A stretch of 64,000 bases of DNA from a virus (IMGVR_UViG_3300028840_005153:1-64000); one strand, 5' to 3'; shown: positions 1-7,100, counted from the stretch's first letter. Translations and numbers: made by a program. Notes: generated by a model from the sequence alone, not told the origin.

Positions 1-53
1 CCACTTCACTGATGAGATAGCCATCAGAAACATTTTTCAAAAGGAGGAGAATT
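1..53 (+). promoter_or_regulatory. Partial three-hairpin leader RNA (copy E, cut by the window edge)
   Basis: This is the 3' part of the leader repeated at 484, 1721, 3286 and 4429. CTGATGA lies at 9-15. A 6-bp hairpin pairs 9-14 with 22-27 around the loop AGATAGC, one base shorter than the ATGATAGC loop of the copies at 484, 3286 and 4429. It is followed by AGAAACATTT and an AAAAGGAGGAG ribosome binding site before the ATG at 54. The upstream hairpins are outside the window. Confidence 0.7.
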
Positions 54-260
54 ATGTCACACGCTCAAACTTTTGCGGAACAGCTAATTGAAATTCTCGG
101 TTTTGCTGCGGAAGAGGAGCCGGATTGTTATCAGACTTTCGATCCGGTAGACTTTGGAACCCTTCGTGAAAAGTATTTGACAAATGACGAAGGAGTTTGG
201 GTCAGCTTTGGCAATGGGGATGAATATACTATTGTCGTTAAAAAAGTAAAAGGAGAATAA
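54..260 (+). CDS. Small acidic hypothetical protein (68 aa)
   Basis: I do not recognise this protein. The ATG sits 7 nt after a strong AAAAGGAGGAG site and follows the truncated leader RNA, so the start is secure. The product is acidic in its first half (run EEEPD) and ends in a basic KKVKGE. It is followed after one base by the next gene, with which it probably forms one transcript unit. Confidence 0.7.
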   Translation: MSHAQTFAEQLIEILGFAAEEEPDCYQTFDPVDFGTLREKYLTNDEGVWVSFGNGDEYTIVVKKVKGE

Positions 261-261
261 A

Positions 262-480
262 ATGCTACCGATAATAAAAAATAGCGTTCCGGAAAAAAAG
301 AAAAGCAAAGTCTTCCGTTCCCTTCGCTTTCGTATTCTTTATAAAATAAAGAATATTGAAAGTAAAGTATTGACGGCGGGATTTGCAGTTTATGGCGATG
401 CCCTCCTTTACGCTTCCGCATTGCGTTCCTTGGAGGTAGCAAAACATTCGTGGGAAGAAATTTACATCGAGTTTAAATAA
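262..480 (+). CDS. Small basic hypothetical protein (72 aa)
   Basis: An AAAGGAG site lies just upstream of the ATG, inside the end of the preceding gene. The product has a lysine/arginine-rich N-terminal third and a mixed C-terminal half with no recognisable domain. It ends three bases before the leader RNA that precedes the gene at 585. Function is unknown. Confidence 0.65.
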   Translation: MLPIIKNSVPEKKKSKVFRSLRFRILYKIKNIESKVLTAGFAVYGDALLYASALRSLEVAKHSWEEIYIEFK

Positions 481-483
481 TTC

Positions 484-553
484 GAAACCGGGAAGACTTT
501 ACTTCCCGGTCGTATCAGGGTGGTGCCTGATGCCTGAAGATGATAGCCTTCAG
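484..553 (+). promoter_or_regulatory. Three-hairpin leader RNA, hammerhead-like (copy A)
   Basis: GAA at 484-486 is followed by a 9-bp stem (487-495 with 502-510), then C511, then an 8-bp stem (512-519 with 526-533) capped by GTGGTG, then CTGAAGA at 534-540. The CTGAAG also pairs with CTTCAG at 548-553. The order GAAA, stem, UC, stem, CUGANGA is that of a circularly permuted (type II) hammerhead core. I see no partner strand that would close stem II, so catalysis is uncertain. Conserved AAACATTT and AAAAGGAGGAG follow and lead to the ATG at 585. Confidence 0.8.
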
Positions 554-584
554 AAACATTTATTTTTTTAAAAGGAGGAGTAAA

Positions 585-1685
585 ATGGCGAAAGAATCGA
601 AAGTTGGATTTGCGAAACCTGCTAATGGGAAAGTGGTCCACATTGTTGTCGACGGCCTTCAGGCTTGCGATAAGAAAACCACTTTGACTGCTGATCCTGA
701 ATTGCAAATTACTTCGGTAACTTGTAAGAAATGTCAGCGCTTTGCTTTTTATAAGGAAATCCTTGTTAAAGGGCAAAAGCAGGAAGAGAAATCCACAAAG
801 GGCGATTCGAAGAAAAAATCTTCCAAGCCGAAGAAAAAGGTTGTGGATGCGCCTAAAAAAACGCCGGAAGAAATTGCCGATAAAAAAGCGGCAAAGGAAA
901 AAGATGAAGTAAAATCTCCCGGTCCTGTTAAACATACGAAAGTAAATGTTAACAGGAAAGAAAAGCGCAATCATGCAAAACTTGTCGCCGCTACTCAAGA
1001 GTCGCTTCTTGAGGTTCTTCTTCCCTTCCAAAAAGAAAAAATCCATGAAATTTCAATCATGCGCATATTTGAGGAAGCTCAAACTCATTTGCGCCAAATG
1101 CTTATGGATGCTTGTGAAGGGCAGGAAGAAAAAGATTATTTGAAAAGCCATTGGACGCTTGATTGGCGTATATTTACTCAGGCGTTTGAGAAAATTGGCT
1201 TCGCTAAATTGCGCGGCAAAGATCCTGACAAGGGACGCGTGGTTCTTTTCTATAGCGAAAAAGCAGAAAAGTCAAAGACTAAAATTAGGCGTCGCAATAA
1301 TAGCGGTTCAAAGAAAACGGCTCGCGTTATTAAACGCCGCTCCAAACCTAAAGATAAGGCGGAAGAAGAAAAGAAAACGGGTCGCGTTATTAAACGCCGT
1401 TCAAAGAGTAAAGATAAAGAAAAGACGGTCACCAAAAAGCTCAAAGATAAAAATGCTTACGGTCATCGCGAAGGCTCAATGGCGGCGAAAATTGATGAAA
1501 TGCTTTCGGAAGGTTTTATCCTTAAGGATGCCGTCGGAATTATTTCTAAAGAATTTAATCGATCAGATATAAAAGCGCGAAGAAAAATTTTGGCAGCTAT
1601 TAAATACCTTTCGCGTGAGTTGGGTATTAAAATCGAAGTAATAATGCAGGGAAGTCAAGAAGATGATTTTTATAAAATAGTTTAA
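585..1685 (+). CDS. Basic zinc-ribbon/histone-like protein with VIKRRS repeats
   Basis: The protein has 366 residues starting at ATG 585, chosen over an upstream ATG at 540 because AAAAGGAGGAG lies 5 nt before it and 540 falls inside the leader RNA. It has an N-terminal domain with two CxxC-like cysteines (VTCKKCQR) and a lysine-rich linker (about residues 70-145). A helical domain follows, then three basic segments KIRRRN, RVIKRRSK and RVIKRRSK, the last two inside a near-duplicated block of about 22 residues. It ends in a folded C-terminal region. It probably binds nucleic acid. The repeated motif is the tag seen on many replication proteins in this window. Confidence 0.7.
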   Translation: MAKESKVGFAKPANGKVVHIVVDGLQACDKKTTLTADPELQITSVTCKKCQRFAFYKEILVKGQKQEEKSTKGDSKKKSSKPKKKVVDAPKKTPEEIADKKAAKEKDEVKSPGPVKHTKVNVNRKEKRNHAKLVAATQESLLEVLLPFQKEKIHEISIMRIFEEAQTHLRQMLMDACEGQEEKDYLKSHWTLDWRIFTQAFEKIGFAKLRGKDPDKGRVVLFYSEKAEKSKTKIRRRNNSGSKKTARVIKRRSKPKDKAEEEKKTGRVIKRRSKSKDKEKTVTKKLKDKNAYGHREGSMAAKIDEMLSEGFILKDAVGIISKEFNRSDIKARRKILAAIKYLSRELGIKIEVIMQGSQEDDFYKIV

Positions 1686-1687
1686 TT

Positions 1688-1714
1688 ATACGGGGGAATT
1701 TACTTCCCCCGTAT
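1688..1714 (+). terminator. 11-bp hairpin after the 585 gene
   Basis: Bases 1688-1698 pair perfectly with 1704-1714 (G5/C5 core, loop TTTAC). There is no U-tract; the next bases lead straight into leader copy B. It may be a weak terminator or a 3'-end stabiliser. Similar hairpins precede leader copies C and D. Confidence 0.5.
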
Positions 1715-1720
1715 AAACCC

Positions 1721-1786
1721 GAAACGCGGCTTCGGCCGCGTCGTCGCGAGGTGGTGCTCGTGGCCTGACGATGGGAGCCATCGCAG
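1721..1786 (+). promoter_or_regulatory. Three-hairpin leader RNA, hammerhead-like (copy B)
   Basis: GAA 1721-1723 is followed by a 7-bp stem (1724-1730 with 1735-1741) closed by a TTCG tetraloop, then C1742, then an 8-bp stem (1743-1750 with 1757-1764) with the GTGGTG loop, then CTGACGA at 1765-1771. The third hairpin pairs CTG with CAG and CGATG (1769-1773) with CATCG (1779-1783), bulging A1768. Primary sequence differs widely from the other copies while pairing is kept, which is strong covariation support. It ends before the SD of the AAA+ gene. Confidence 0.8.
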
Positions 1787-1814
1787 AAAAACATCTTTCA
1801 AAAGGAGGAGAATT

Positions 1815-3248
1815 ATGGGCATCGAAGCAAAAAGAATCGTTGATTTTCTTCGGGCAGGCTATGGAGCGTTCTGGATTAAAACGCAGGAGCCTGACAGGGT
1901 TCAGTCGGTATTGATGCCAATGGTCAAAGACTTCCAAAGAAAAGACGGTGGAAAGTACAATCTTTCAAGCTGGGATTGTTCTACTTCGTCTAATCCTTTG
2001 GAACCACTTAATCAATTGAGTGCGGAAGAGGAATTGACAGTTAAATTTCTTTTCAATTTCCATTGGTTCATAGACAAGCCTCAAGTTATCCAGAAGATTC
2101 AAAACGATCTTCCTCTTTGGGCTTCAGAAGGCAAAGCAATCGTGATCGTTGCGCCGGTAGTAAAAGTTCCGGTTGAATTGCAAAATGATTTCACGATTTT
2201 GAATTTTAGCTTGCCTGACGAAAAAGAAATTCTTCACACAATTTCTTATCATATTCCTGAAGGGAAGAGAGGTCCAAGCGAAAACGAAATGGCGCGGCTA
2301 ATTGGTGCGGCCAAAGGGTTAACGCAAAAGGAACTCAATAATGTTTTGAGTCTCTCAATGGTAGTAAAAGGCAAATACGATACCGCGCTAATTAACGAGC
2401 ATAAAGCTACGGTCATTGAGAAGACGGGATTTGTAGAAGTTATCCCACCGAAGATAAACTTCTCAAACGTAGTTGGTTATGAAGTAGTCAAAGATCATGC
2501 TCGTGCTACCATGCACAATCCTAAGGCGAAAGGGTTCATGGTAATTGGCCCTCCAGGTTGTGGTAAAACTACCCTAATGAACGCAATCGTTGGCGAGTCT
2601 GGGAAGATCGGGCTGAAGATCACGCTTGGAAAACTCTTTTCTAAGTTTCAAGGGGAAACGGATGCCAATGTAGATTTCGTAATTAACCTTATTAAATCCA
2701 TTGGTGATTGCGTTGTTTTGATAGATGAGTTTGAAAAGCAATTTGCTGGATCTTCTGGAGATGGAACACTCGATAGCGGAACCACTCGGCGCGCGACTGG
2801 TCGGTGGTTGGAATTTCTTCAAGATCGGCCATCGGGCGTTTTCATTGTAGCTACGGCGAACAGTTTTAATGGTATCCCGCCGGAATATCTTCGGCCAGGA
2901 AGATGGGATACTTCGCCATTTTTTATTGATCTGCCAAATAAGAAAACTCAAGATTCGATCTTCAAATACTATGCTGAAAAATATAGTATTGAAGAAAAGA
3001 AAATCCCTAAAATGGAAGGCTGGTCAGGGGCTGAGATCGAAGCATGTTGCCAAATTGCTGATATGCACGGAATACCGTTTACTTCGGCAATGCGCTTAAT
3101 CAAACCTCAATCGGTAACAATGAAAGAACAAATTGACGCCCTGAGGTCGTGGGCAAAGGACCGCACCATAAATGCGGAAGAAGTCAAAGACATTCCAGTC
3201 AAGGCTGGAGTGGTGGCATTAAACGGTAAACGCAAAATTGATACTTGA
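1815..3248 (+). CDS. Ycf46-like AAA+ ATPase
   Basis: This 477-residue AAA+ ATPase carries Walker A GPPGCGKT (about residues 245-252), Walker B CVVLIDEFE (about 298-306), an RR pair after the TTRRATGR stretch, and the second-region signature YLRPGRWDTSPFFIDLP, typical of FtsH/Ycf46-type ATPases. The N-terminal 200 residues (starting AKRIVDFLRAGYGAFWIKT) resemble the non-ATPase domain of Ycf46 proteins. The following genes at 3389 and 3645 look like DUF2997 and Ycf35/DUF1257, the families that accompany Ycf46-like ATPases in bacteria. ATP-driven remodelling is a family inference; the substrate is unknown. AAAAGGAGGAG sets the start. Confidence 0.88.
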   Translation: MGIEAKRIVDFLRAGYGAFWIKTQEPDRVQSVLMPMVKDFQRKDGGKYNLSSWDCSTSSNPLEPLNQLSAEEELTVKFLFNFHWFIDKPQVIQKIQNDLPLWASEGKAIVIVAPVVKVPVELQNDFTILNFSLPDEKEILHTISYHIPEGKRGPSENEMARLIGAAKGLTQKELNNVLSLSMVVKGKYDTALINEHKATVIEKTGFVEVIPPKINFSNVVGYEVVKDHARATMHNPKAKGFMVIGPPGCGKTTLMNAIVGESGKIGLKITLGKLFSKFQGETDANVDFVINLIKSIGDCVVLIDEFEKQFAGSSGDGTLDSGTTRRATGRWLEFLQDRPSGVFIVATANSFNGIPPEYLRPGRWDTSPFFIDLPNKKTQDSIFKYYAEKYSIEEKKIPKMEGWSGAEIEACCQIADMHGIPFTSAMRLIKPQSVTMKEQIDALRSWAKDRTINAEEVKDIPVKAGVVALNGKRKIDT

Positions 3249-3255
3249 TGAAATC

Positions 3256-3275
3256 GGGGGAGCATTTGCTCCCCC
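3256..3275 (+). terminator. 8-bp G5/C5 hairpin before leader copy C
   Basis: GGGGGAGC (3256-3263) pairs with GCTCCCCC (3268-3275) around ATTT. No T-run follows. It sits between the stop of the AAA+ gene and leader copy C, like the hairpins at 1688 and 4405. Confidence 0.5.
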
Positions 3276-3285
3276 AAATAAATTC

Positions 3286-3357
3286 GAAACGGCCGAAGTA
3301 ATTACTTCGGCTGTCGCTGGCGAGTGGTGTCGCCAGCCTGATGATGATAGCCATCAG
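3286..3357 (+). promoter_or_regulatory. Three-hairpin leader RNA, hammerhead-like (copy C)
   Basis: GAA 3286-3288 leads into a 10-11 bp stem (3289-3298 with 3305-3314), then C3315 (a GUC triplet 3313-3315). A perfect 8-bp stem (3316-3323 with 3330-3337) carries the GTGGTG loop, followed by a textbook CTGATGA at 3338-3344. CTGATG pairs with CATCAG at 3352-3357, leaving the loop ATGATAGC. N7 of the CUGANGA covaries with its hairpin partner between copies (A-T here T-A). It precedes the DUF2997 gene. Confidence 0.82.
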
Positions 3358-3388
3358 AAACATTTATTTTTTTAAAAGGAGGAGTAAA

Positions 3389-3595
3389 ATGGCGAAACAG
3401 GTAAGGATTACTCTCGGCAAGGACGGAAGTGTTAAAGCTGAGGCCCTTGGCTTTAAGGGCGGAGCCTGTGAAGACGCGACAGCTTTCCTTGACAATCTCT
3501 TTGATGGTCCAAAGAAAAGAGATTTGAAAGCAAGCTATCACGAAACCGAAGACATCCAAGTATGCAATGGACTTCCTTCGGGGTGGTGCGGCTAA
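3389..3595 (+). CDS. DUF2997-like protein (68 aa)
   Basis: The start at 3389 follows AAAAGGAGGAG. The N-terminal 45 residues have the DUF2997 pattern: a beta strand RITLGKDG, then EALGFKGGAC, then DATAFLDNLF. This small family is found beside Ycf35/DUF1257 and Ycf46-type ATPases in bacteria. The C-terminal tail contains two further cysteines (CNGLPSGWCG). It is the middle member of a three-family module shared with the genes at 1815 and 3645. Molecular function is not established. Confidence 0.8.
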   Translation: MAKQVRITLGKDGSVKAEALGFKGGACEDATAFLDNLFDGPKKRDLKASYHETEDIQVCNGLPSGWCG

Positions 3596-3644
3596 TTTCG
3601 AAGAGGAAAGTAAACAGTAAAAAAATAAACGAAAGGAAAAAGTC

Positions 3645-4016
3645 ATGTCTCACATTTCTACTTACGCTCAAAAAGTCAAAGACATTTCCAGCTTTAAAGT
3701 TACTCTTCAAAACCTTGGCATTACTTACCGTGAAAATTGCGATGTCCAGCAATTTGGCCGGAATATTGTAGAAAATGCCGCCATCGGATTTCAAATTCCT
3801 GGTTGGAAATATGAAATCGCAGTCAAAGATGATGGCAGCATCCTCTACGACCATTGGGGTAGTGAGCCTAATACAATGGAACGTCTCGGCCTTGTTTTGC
3901 AAAAATACAACGAAGACGTCATTCTTTCCGCAGCTTATGGACAAGAAAATGTCTCCAATGTATGGACAGAAAAAAAGGTCGCAAATGGTGATACGGTAAT
4001 TGTTTTGGAATACTAA
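3645..4016 (+). CDS. Ycf35/DUF1257-like protein
   Basis: The 123-residue product begins MSHISTYAQKVKDISSFKV and continues TLQNLGITYREN, matching the beginning of the Ycf35 (DUF1257) family, which starts MSHFS and contains an L..aL.dLG segment. It follows the DUF2997 gene by 49 nt and has a GAAAGG site before its ATG. It has no leader RNA of its own, so it probably shares the transcript of copy C. A role together with the Ycf46-like ATPase is likely from context; the biochemical activity is unknown. Confidence 0.8.
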   Translation: MSHISTYAQKVKDISSFKVTLQNLGITYRENCDVQQFGRNIVENAAIGFQIPGWKYEIAVKDDGSILYDHWGSEPNTMERLGLVLQKYNEDVILSAAYGQENVSNVWTEKKVANGDTVIVLEY

Positions 4017-4038
4017 AATCCTTGCAAGGAGTAAAAAG

Positions 4039-4398
4039 ATGGAAAAACAAAAAGTGACTGTAGGAACGCTTTTCAATCTTAATACCTACCATTTCGGTTC
4101 GGGCACAAAAAGTGAATGGAAGATAAAAGAGAAAAAGCCTGGACAACATTACAAGCTGACGCGGGGCGAAGATATTATGGTTTTTAAAACTATGCTCGAC
4201 GCTTATCTTCGTGTTATCGTAGAAGTTAGTTTCAATGGTTTGATTGTCCATCATTGTCCAATTGATGCTTATAACCTGGAAGAAAAACACCGGAACTTTT
4301 TTATTGGCTTGCAAGAAAAATGCTTTGAGTTGAGAGCCAATAAAAACGTGAAGAAAAAAGAACACTTTGAAAAGGTTTTTAACATTGTGAAAATTTAA
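4039..4398 (+). CDS. Hypothetical protein (119 aa)
   Basis: I do not recognise the family. The start at ATG 4039 follows a GCAAGGAG site and is preferred to an in-frame upstream ATG lacking one. The product is basic, with a lysine-rich C-terminus (NVKKKEHFEK). It is the last gene in the unit led by copy C and may belong to the Ycf46/Ycf35 module by position. Confidence 0.65.
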   Translation: MEKQKVTVGTLFNLNTYHFGSGTKSEWKIKEKKPGQHYKLTRGEDIMVFKTMLDAYLRVIVEVSFNGLIVHHCPIDAYNLEEKHRNFFIGLQEKCFELRANKNVKKKEHFEKVFNIVKI

Positions 4399-4404
4399 CT
4401 GTGA

Positions 4405-4424
4405 GGGGTCCCTACGGGGACCCC
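4405..4424 (+). terminator. 8-bp GGGGTCCC hairpin before leader copy D
   Basis: GGGGTCCC (4405-4412) pairs with GGGACCCC (4417-4424) around a TACG tetraloop. No T-run follows, and leader copy D starts five bases later. Confidence 0.5.
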
Positions 4425-4428
4425 ATTC

Positions 4429-4502
4429 GAAACGGCGGAAAGACTTTTCTTTCCGCTGTCGTGCTGAGGTGGTGCTCAGTGCCTGAAGATGATAGCCTTC
4501 AG
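4429..4502 (+). promoter_or_regulatory. Three-hairpin leader RNA, hammerhead-like (copy D)
   Basis: GAA 4429-4431 is followed by an 11-bp stem (4432-4442 with 4449-4459), C4460, an 8-bp stem (4461-4468 with 4475-4482) with the GTGGTG loop, and CTGAAGA at 4483-4489. CTGAAG pairs with CTTCAG at 4497-4502. The third hairpin is followed by AGTTAAATAATC rather than AGAAACATTT, so the downstream GAAAC is not universal. AAAAGGAGGAG and the ATG at 4534 follow. Confidence 0.8.
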
Positions 4503-4533
4503 TTAAATAATCTTTTTTAAAAGGAGGAGTAAA

Positions 4534-5445
4534 ATGGCTAAATCCAGAGAAATCCGCAGACGAGTCAAAGAAACCACGACAGTCAATGTTTTCCGTGAGG
4601 GTGTTCTTGTCCATCTCAAAGTGGGTCGCTGGGGAGCAAGGGCGAAGATGAAAGAAGAACATTTGCCGGATGACTTCCCTCGGGAAGTTGCTCGCGCTGT
4701 TCAAGACCTAATCGAAGACAAAACACTTCTTCAAGACATTTCGTCAATTCGAAGAGAATGTAAGCGGTATCTCATCAACCGAAGTCTTCCTTTCCCGGTT
4801 GACGGCCTTTTCTTTGTTCCAAAGAAATTCATCCTTGATATTGATAATTTCTTTGAAAACAAAAAAGAAGAATATAATGAAAAGGTCAATGAATTTTTCT
4901 CTCAATACGGAAGGCTTAAAAGGGATTTCCGTAGAAGGTATCCGGAAATTTATCGGGATGAAAAATATCCGCGTGAAAGTATTCTTCGGAGAAAATTCTA
5001 TTTTCATTGGTCATTCCGGCAATTCGTTGTTCCGGATAAGGAAATGGAAATACTTTCACCTGATGTTTACCGTAAGGAAATGGCGAAGTTCAAGCAAGAC
5101 ATTGAAGAAATGAAAAACATGACAGTCGCGGTTATTGGAAATGCTTTTGTGAAAAAGATCAATACCTTGGCGCGTCAATGCAACAATGAGAAGATCAATG
5201 CTGGAACAATCAAAGGTATCAACCAATTGCTGGAAAAGTTTGATACCCTTTGGGGAGACTTCGTTGGGCAAAAGCAATTGAAGTCAACCATCGAAGAAGT
5301 TCGTCGCCATATGAAAACGGTCAGTGCGGATCGTTTGCGGGAAAACGAAGACTTTCGAGAAAAGATCGGCAGCCAAATGGAAAAGATAGTAGGCAAACTC
5401 GAAAAACTTCCAGATGTTAGATTAAAAAGGAAACTGGATGTTTAG
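4534..5445 (+). CDS. DUF3150-like coiled-coil protein
   Basis: This 303-residue protein has a short basic start MAKSREIRRRVKE, then a segment (GVLVHLKVGRWGARAKM) resembling the beginning of DUF3150 proteins, then long charged helices. DUF3150 proteins are often encoded near MoxR/AAA+ ATPases in phages, which fits the nearby AAA+ gene at 1815. It carries EIRRR near the N-terminus, a form of the recurrent basic tag. The family call rests on the N-terminal pattern only. It is the last gene of the leader-RNA block. Confidence 0.55.
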   Translation: MAKSREIRRRVKETTTVNVFREGVLVHLKVGRWGARAKMKEEHLPDDFPREVARAVQDLIEDKTLLQDISSIRRECKRYLINRSLPFPVDGLFFVPKKFILDIDNFFENKKEEYNEKVNEFFSQYGRLKRDFRRRYPEIYRDEKYPRESILRRKFYFHWSFRQFVVPDKEMEILSPDVYRKEMAKFKQDIEEMKNMTVAVIGNAFVKKINTLARQCNNEKINAGTIKGINQLLEKFDTLWGDFVGQKQLKSTIEEVRRHMKTVSADRLRENEDFREKIGSQMEKIVGKLEKLPDVRLKRKLDV

Positions 5446-5462
5446 TCGGTAGATCACGCAAG

Positions 5463-5495
5463 TGGCGGAGTCCGGTAGAAATACCGGCTCCGCCA
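5463..5495 (+). terminator. 14-bp hairpin with GAAA tetraloop
   Basis: Bases 5463-5470 plus 5472-5477 pair with 5482-5487 plus 5488-5495, with T5471 bulged and a GAAA tetraloop. It lies 18 nt after the stop at 5445. No T-run follows. It probably ends or stabilises the transcript of the leader-RNA block. Confidence 0.55.
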
Positions 5496-5542
5496 TTGGT
5501 GATGGTAGTAAAGAGTAATCAATGGAGTGTAGAAGAAAACGC

Positions 5543-5576
5543 TTTACAATAAAAAGTATTTATGTTAGACGATACA
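5543..5576 (+). promoter_or_regulatory. Possible promoter before the 5611 gene
   Basis: TTTACA at 5543-5548 matches the -35 box of the clear promoter at 10596. No good TATAAT lies 17 bp downstream; TAGACG (5566) or TATGTT (5561) would have to serve. The gap 5446-5610 otherwise holds the hairpin at 5463. Confidence 0.3.
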
Positions 5577-5610
5577 GGTTCCCCCACAACCTACCAAAGA
5601 AAGGAAAGTC

Positions 5611-6054
5611 ATGATCATCTGTCGATATTGCGAGATATTCTACCGAAGTCCAGTAATAAATGAAAAGGGTAATGTTCAAAGACATTGCGAAATTATCGAA
5701 GATAATGTATCGACAAATTCCAAGGCTTGTAGAAAATTTAAACCTTCAAGTGGATATTGGTGCGTCGAATTAAATTTTCGCACCTGTCTCGAAATATGTT
5801 TGAATCGAAGAAGAAATAAAAAAAGTTATGATGCGTGGAATTACTGTTGTAAATGTAGGCAATTTGCGAAAGAGATTCAGCCAATTGTAGATCGCTATAT
5901 GGAACGTAAAATTAAAAGAAAAGATTCTGATAATCCTTTTGGGTGGAAAAGGCGTGAAAGAGTTATTACGCGACGTGACTTGAAAAGTATTGCGCAGGAA
6001 GAAGTTAGAAAAATTCGTAGAAGAAATAAAAAAAGAAAAATAAGGAGGCGTTAA
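5611..6054 (+). CDS. Cysteine-rich zinc-finger-like protein with basic tail
   Basis: The 147-residue product has several cysteine pairs (IICRYCE, WNYCCKCRQF and single cysteines between) that suggest one or two metal sites. It ends in a strongly basic tail VRKIRRRNKKRKIRRR. The last tag is encoded by ATAAGGAGGCGT, so it also supplies the SD for the gene at 6054. The stop overlaps the next ATG by one base. Family unknown; nucleic-acid binding is plausible. Confidence 0.65.
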   Translation: MIICRYCEIFYRSPVINEKGNVQRHCEIIEDNVSTNSKACRKFKPSSGYWCVELNFRTCLEICLNRRRNKKSYDAWNYCCKCRQFAKEIQPIVDRYMERKIKRKDSDNPFGWKRRERVITRRDLKSIAQEEVRKIRRRNKKRKIRRR

Positions 6055-6251
6055 TGAAAAAGCAATGGAGAAATTTTATTACAACTGTTGAAGATTATTT
6101 CGGTCCAAAAGTTGTAATAAAAAAGAAGATCATTATCAATGGTGTAGACATTGATCCTCTTTCAGATGAAGGGAAAAGAATTAATACCGAATTAAATAAA
6201 TTGTTTGAAGAATTAGATGTCAAGATAAAAAAAATATTCAAAGTAATTTAA
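6054..6251 (+). CDS. Small hypothetical protein (65 aa)
   Basis: The ATG overlaps the stop of the preceding gene by one base (TAATG) and uses the AAGGAGG embedded in that gene's tail. The product is lysine-rich with a helical C-terminal half. I recognise no family. Confidence 0.6.
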   Translation: MKKQWRNFITTVEDYFGPKVVIKKKIIINGVDIDPLSDEGKRINTELNKLFEELDVKIKKIFKVI

Positions 6252-6263
6252 CTGGAGGCACTG

Positions 6264-6731
6264 ATGCAGACTTTTCTTCCGTATGTATCCTTTTGGGATA
6301 CCGCTTGTGTTCTTGATAACAAACGGCTCGGGAAGCAAAGGGTCGAAGGGAAACAAATTTTAAATTGTCTTCGCGGCAAATATTCATCGTGGCGATTTCA
6401 TCCTGCTGTAAAAATGTGGGAAGGGTATGAAAACGCTTTGCGATCCTATACCAACATTATGATTTTGGAATGGCAAAAAAGACAATTTAAAAACACGATG
6501 CCGCTATATCCTATTCGTGGTGAAATAATTTATCCTCCGTGGCTTGGAGAACCACGCTTCCATAAATCACATCGAAGTAATTTGCTGCGAAAAGATCCTG
6601 TATGGTATGGACAATTTGGATGGATTGAGCCAAATGATCTTCCATATTTTTGGCCGTATAACCGCAGGAATAAGAAATGGGTTGAGAATGTTTGTTATCG
6701 TTCACTTGTGAAAGAAATTTTGGAGGCGTGA
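6264..6731 (+). CDS. Pyrimidine-dimer DNA glycosylase family protein
   Basis: The 155-residue protein begins MQTFLPYVSFWDTACVLDN and continues KRLGKQRVEGKQIL, then WRFHPAVKMW.GYENAL. This matches the Pyr_excise/MSMEG_6728-type family related to T4 endonuclease V. The conserved K-R-L-G-K-Q-R-V-E core and HPAV..W are intact. It probably excises UV photoproducts or related damage. A GGAGG site precedes the ATG, and it is followed without a gap by the gene at 6732. Confidence 0.85.
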   Translation: MQTFLPYVSFWDTACVLDNKRLGKQRVEGKQILNCLRGKYSSWRFHPAVKMWEGYENALRSYTNIMILEWQKRQFKNTMPLYPIRGEIIYPPWLGEPRFHKSHRSNLLRKDPVWYGQFGWIEPNDLPYFWPYNRRNKKWVENVCYRSLVKEILEA

Positions 6732-7100
6732 ATGAAAAGCACAAACGAATTTGATTATCTATCTGCGATAGGTGTAGCTAATGCCAACAATTATTTCCCT
6801 GTTAGTCCTACTGATGAAACGGATAAGGATAGCCCTGAAGTAGTTTTACAATCGAAGATCACAATCAGTCCAGAAAATGCAGCTATTAAAAATGATGGGT
6901 TTGAAAAATTATCTGAAGAAGCAAAACAAATAATCATGTTGATAGTATGGGGTCCAATTGATTTTTTTGAACAGATTGAGACAAGGCATTTTCGCAAAAT
7001 TACTCTCCGCAAAATACGTTCATATTTTGGAAAGCAATATGGGCGAAGAAAAACTTCTTTAGCCATTAAAGAAATTCAGAAATGGATAAAAGAGATATGA
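6732..7100 (+). CDS. Small protein with C-terminal HTH-like region
   Basis: The start immediately follows the stop at 6731 and uses the TTGGAGGCG inside the previous gene's end. The C-terminal half (LSEEAKQIIMLIVWGP, then KITLRKIRSYFGKQYG, then SLAIKEIQKWI) resembles small phage proteins with a sigma-like helix-turn-helix, but the N-terminal half is unlike anything I know. Possible transcription regulator, low certainty. Confidence 0.55.
   Translation: MKSTNEFDYLSAIGVANANNYFPVSPTDETDKDSPEVVLQSKITISPENAAIKNDGFEKLSEEAKQIIMLIVWGPIDFFEQIETRHFRKITLRKIRSYFGKQYGRRKTSLAIKEIQKWIKEI

Noticed and set aside
1250-1444. Minus-strand ORF opposite the VIKRRS repeats
   Set aside because: It arises from the duplicated basic codons of the + strand gene and lacks a start signal.
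484-4502. Annotating the leaders outright as active hammerhead ribozymes
   Set aside because: Stem II cannot be closed by flanking sequence in any copy, and CUGANG covaries as part of another hairpin, so the resemblance is reported as a hypothesis only.
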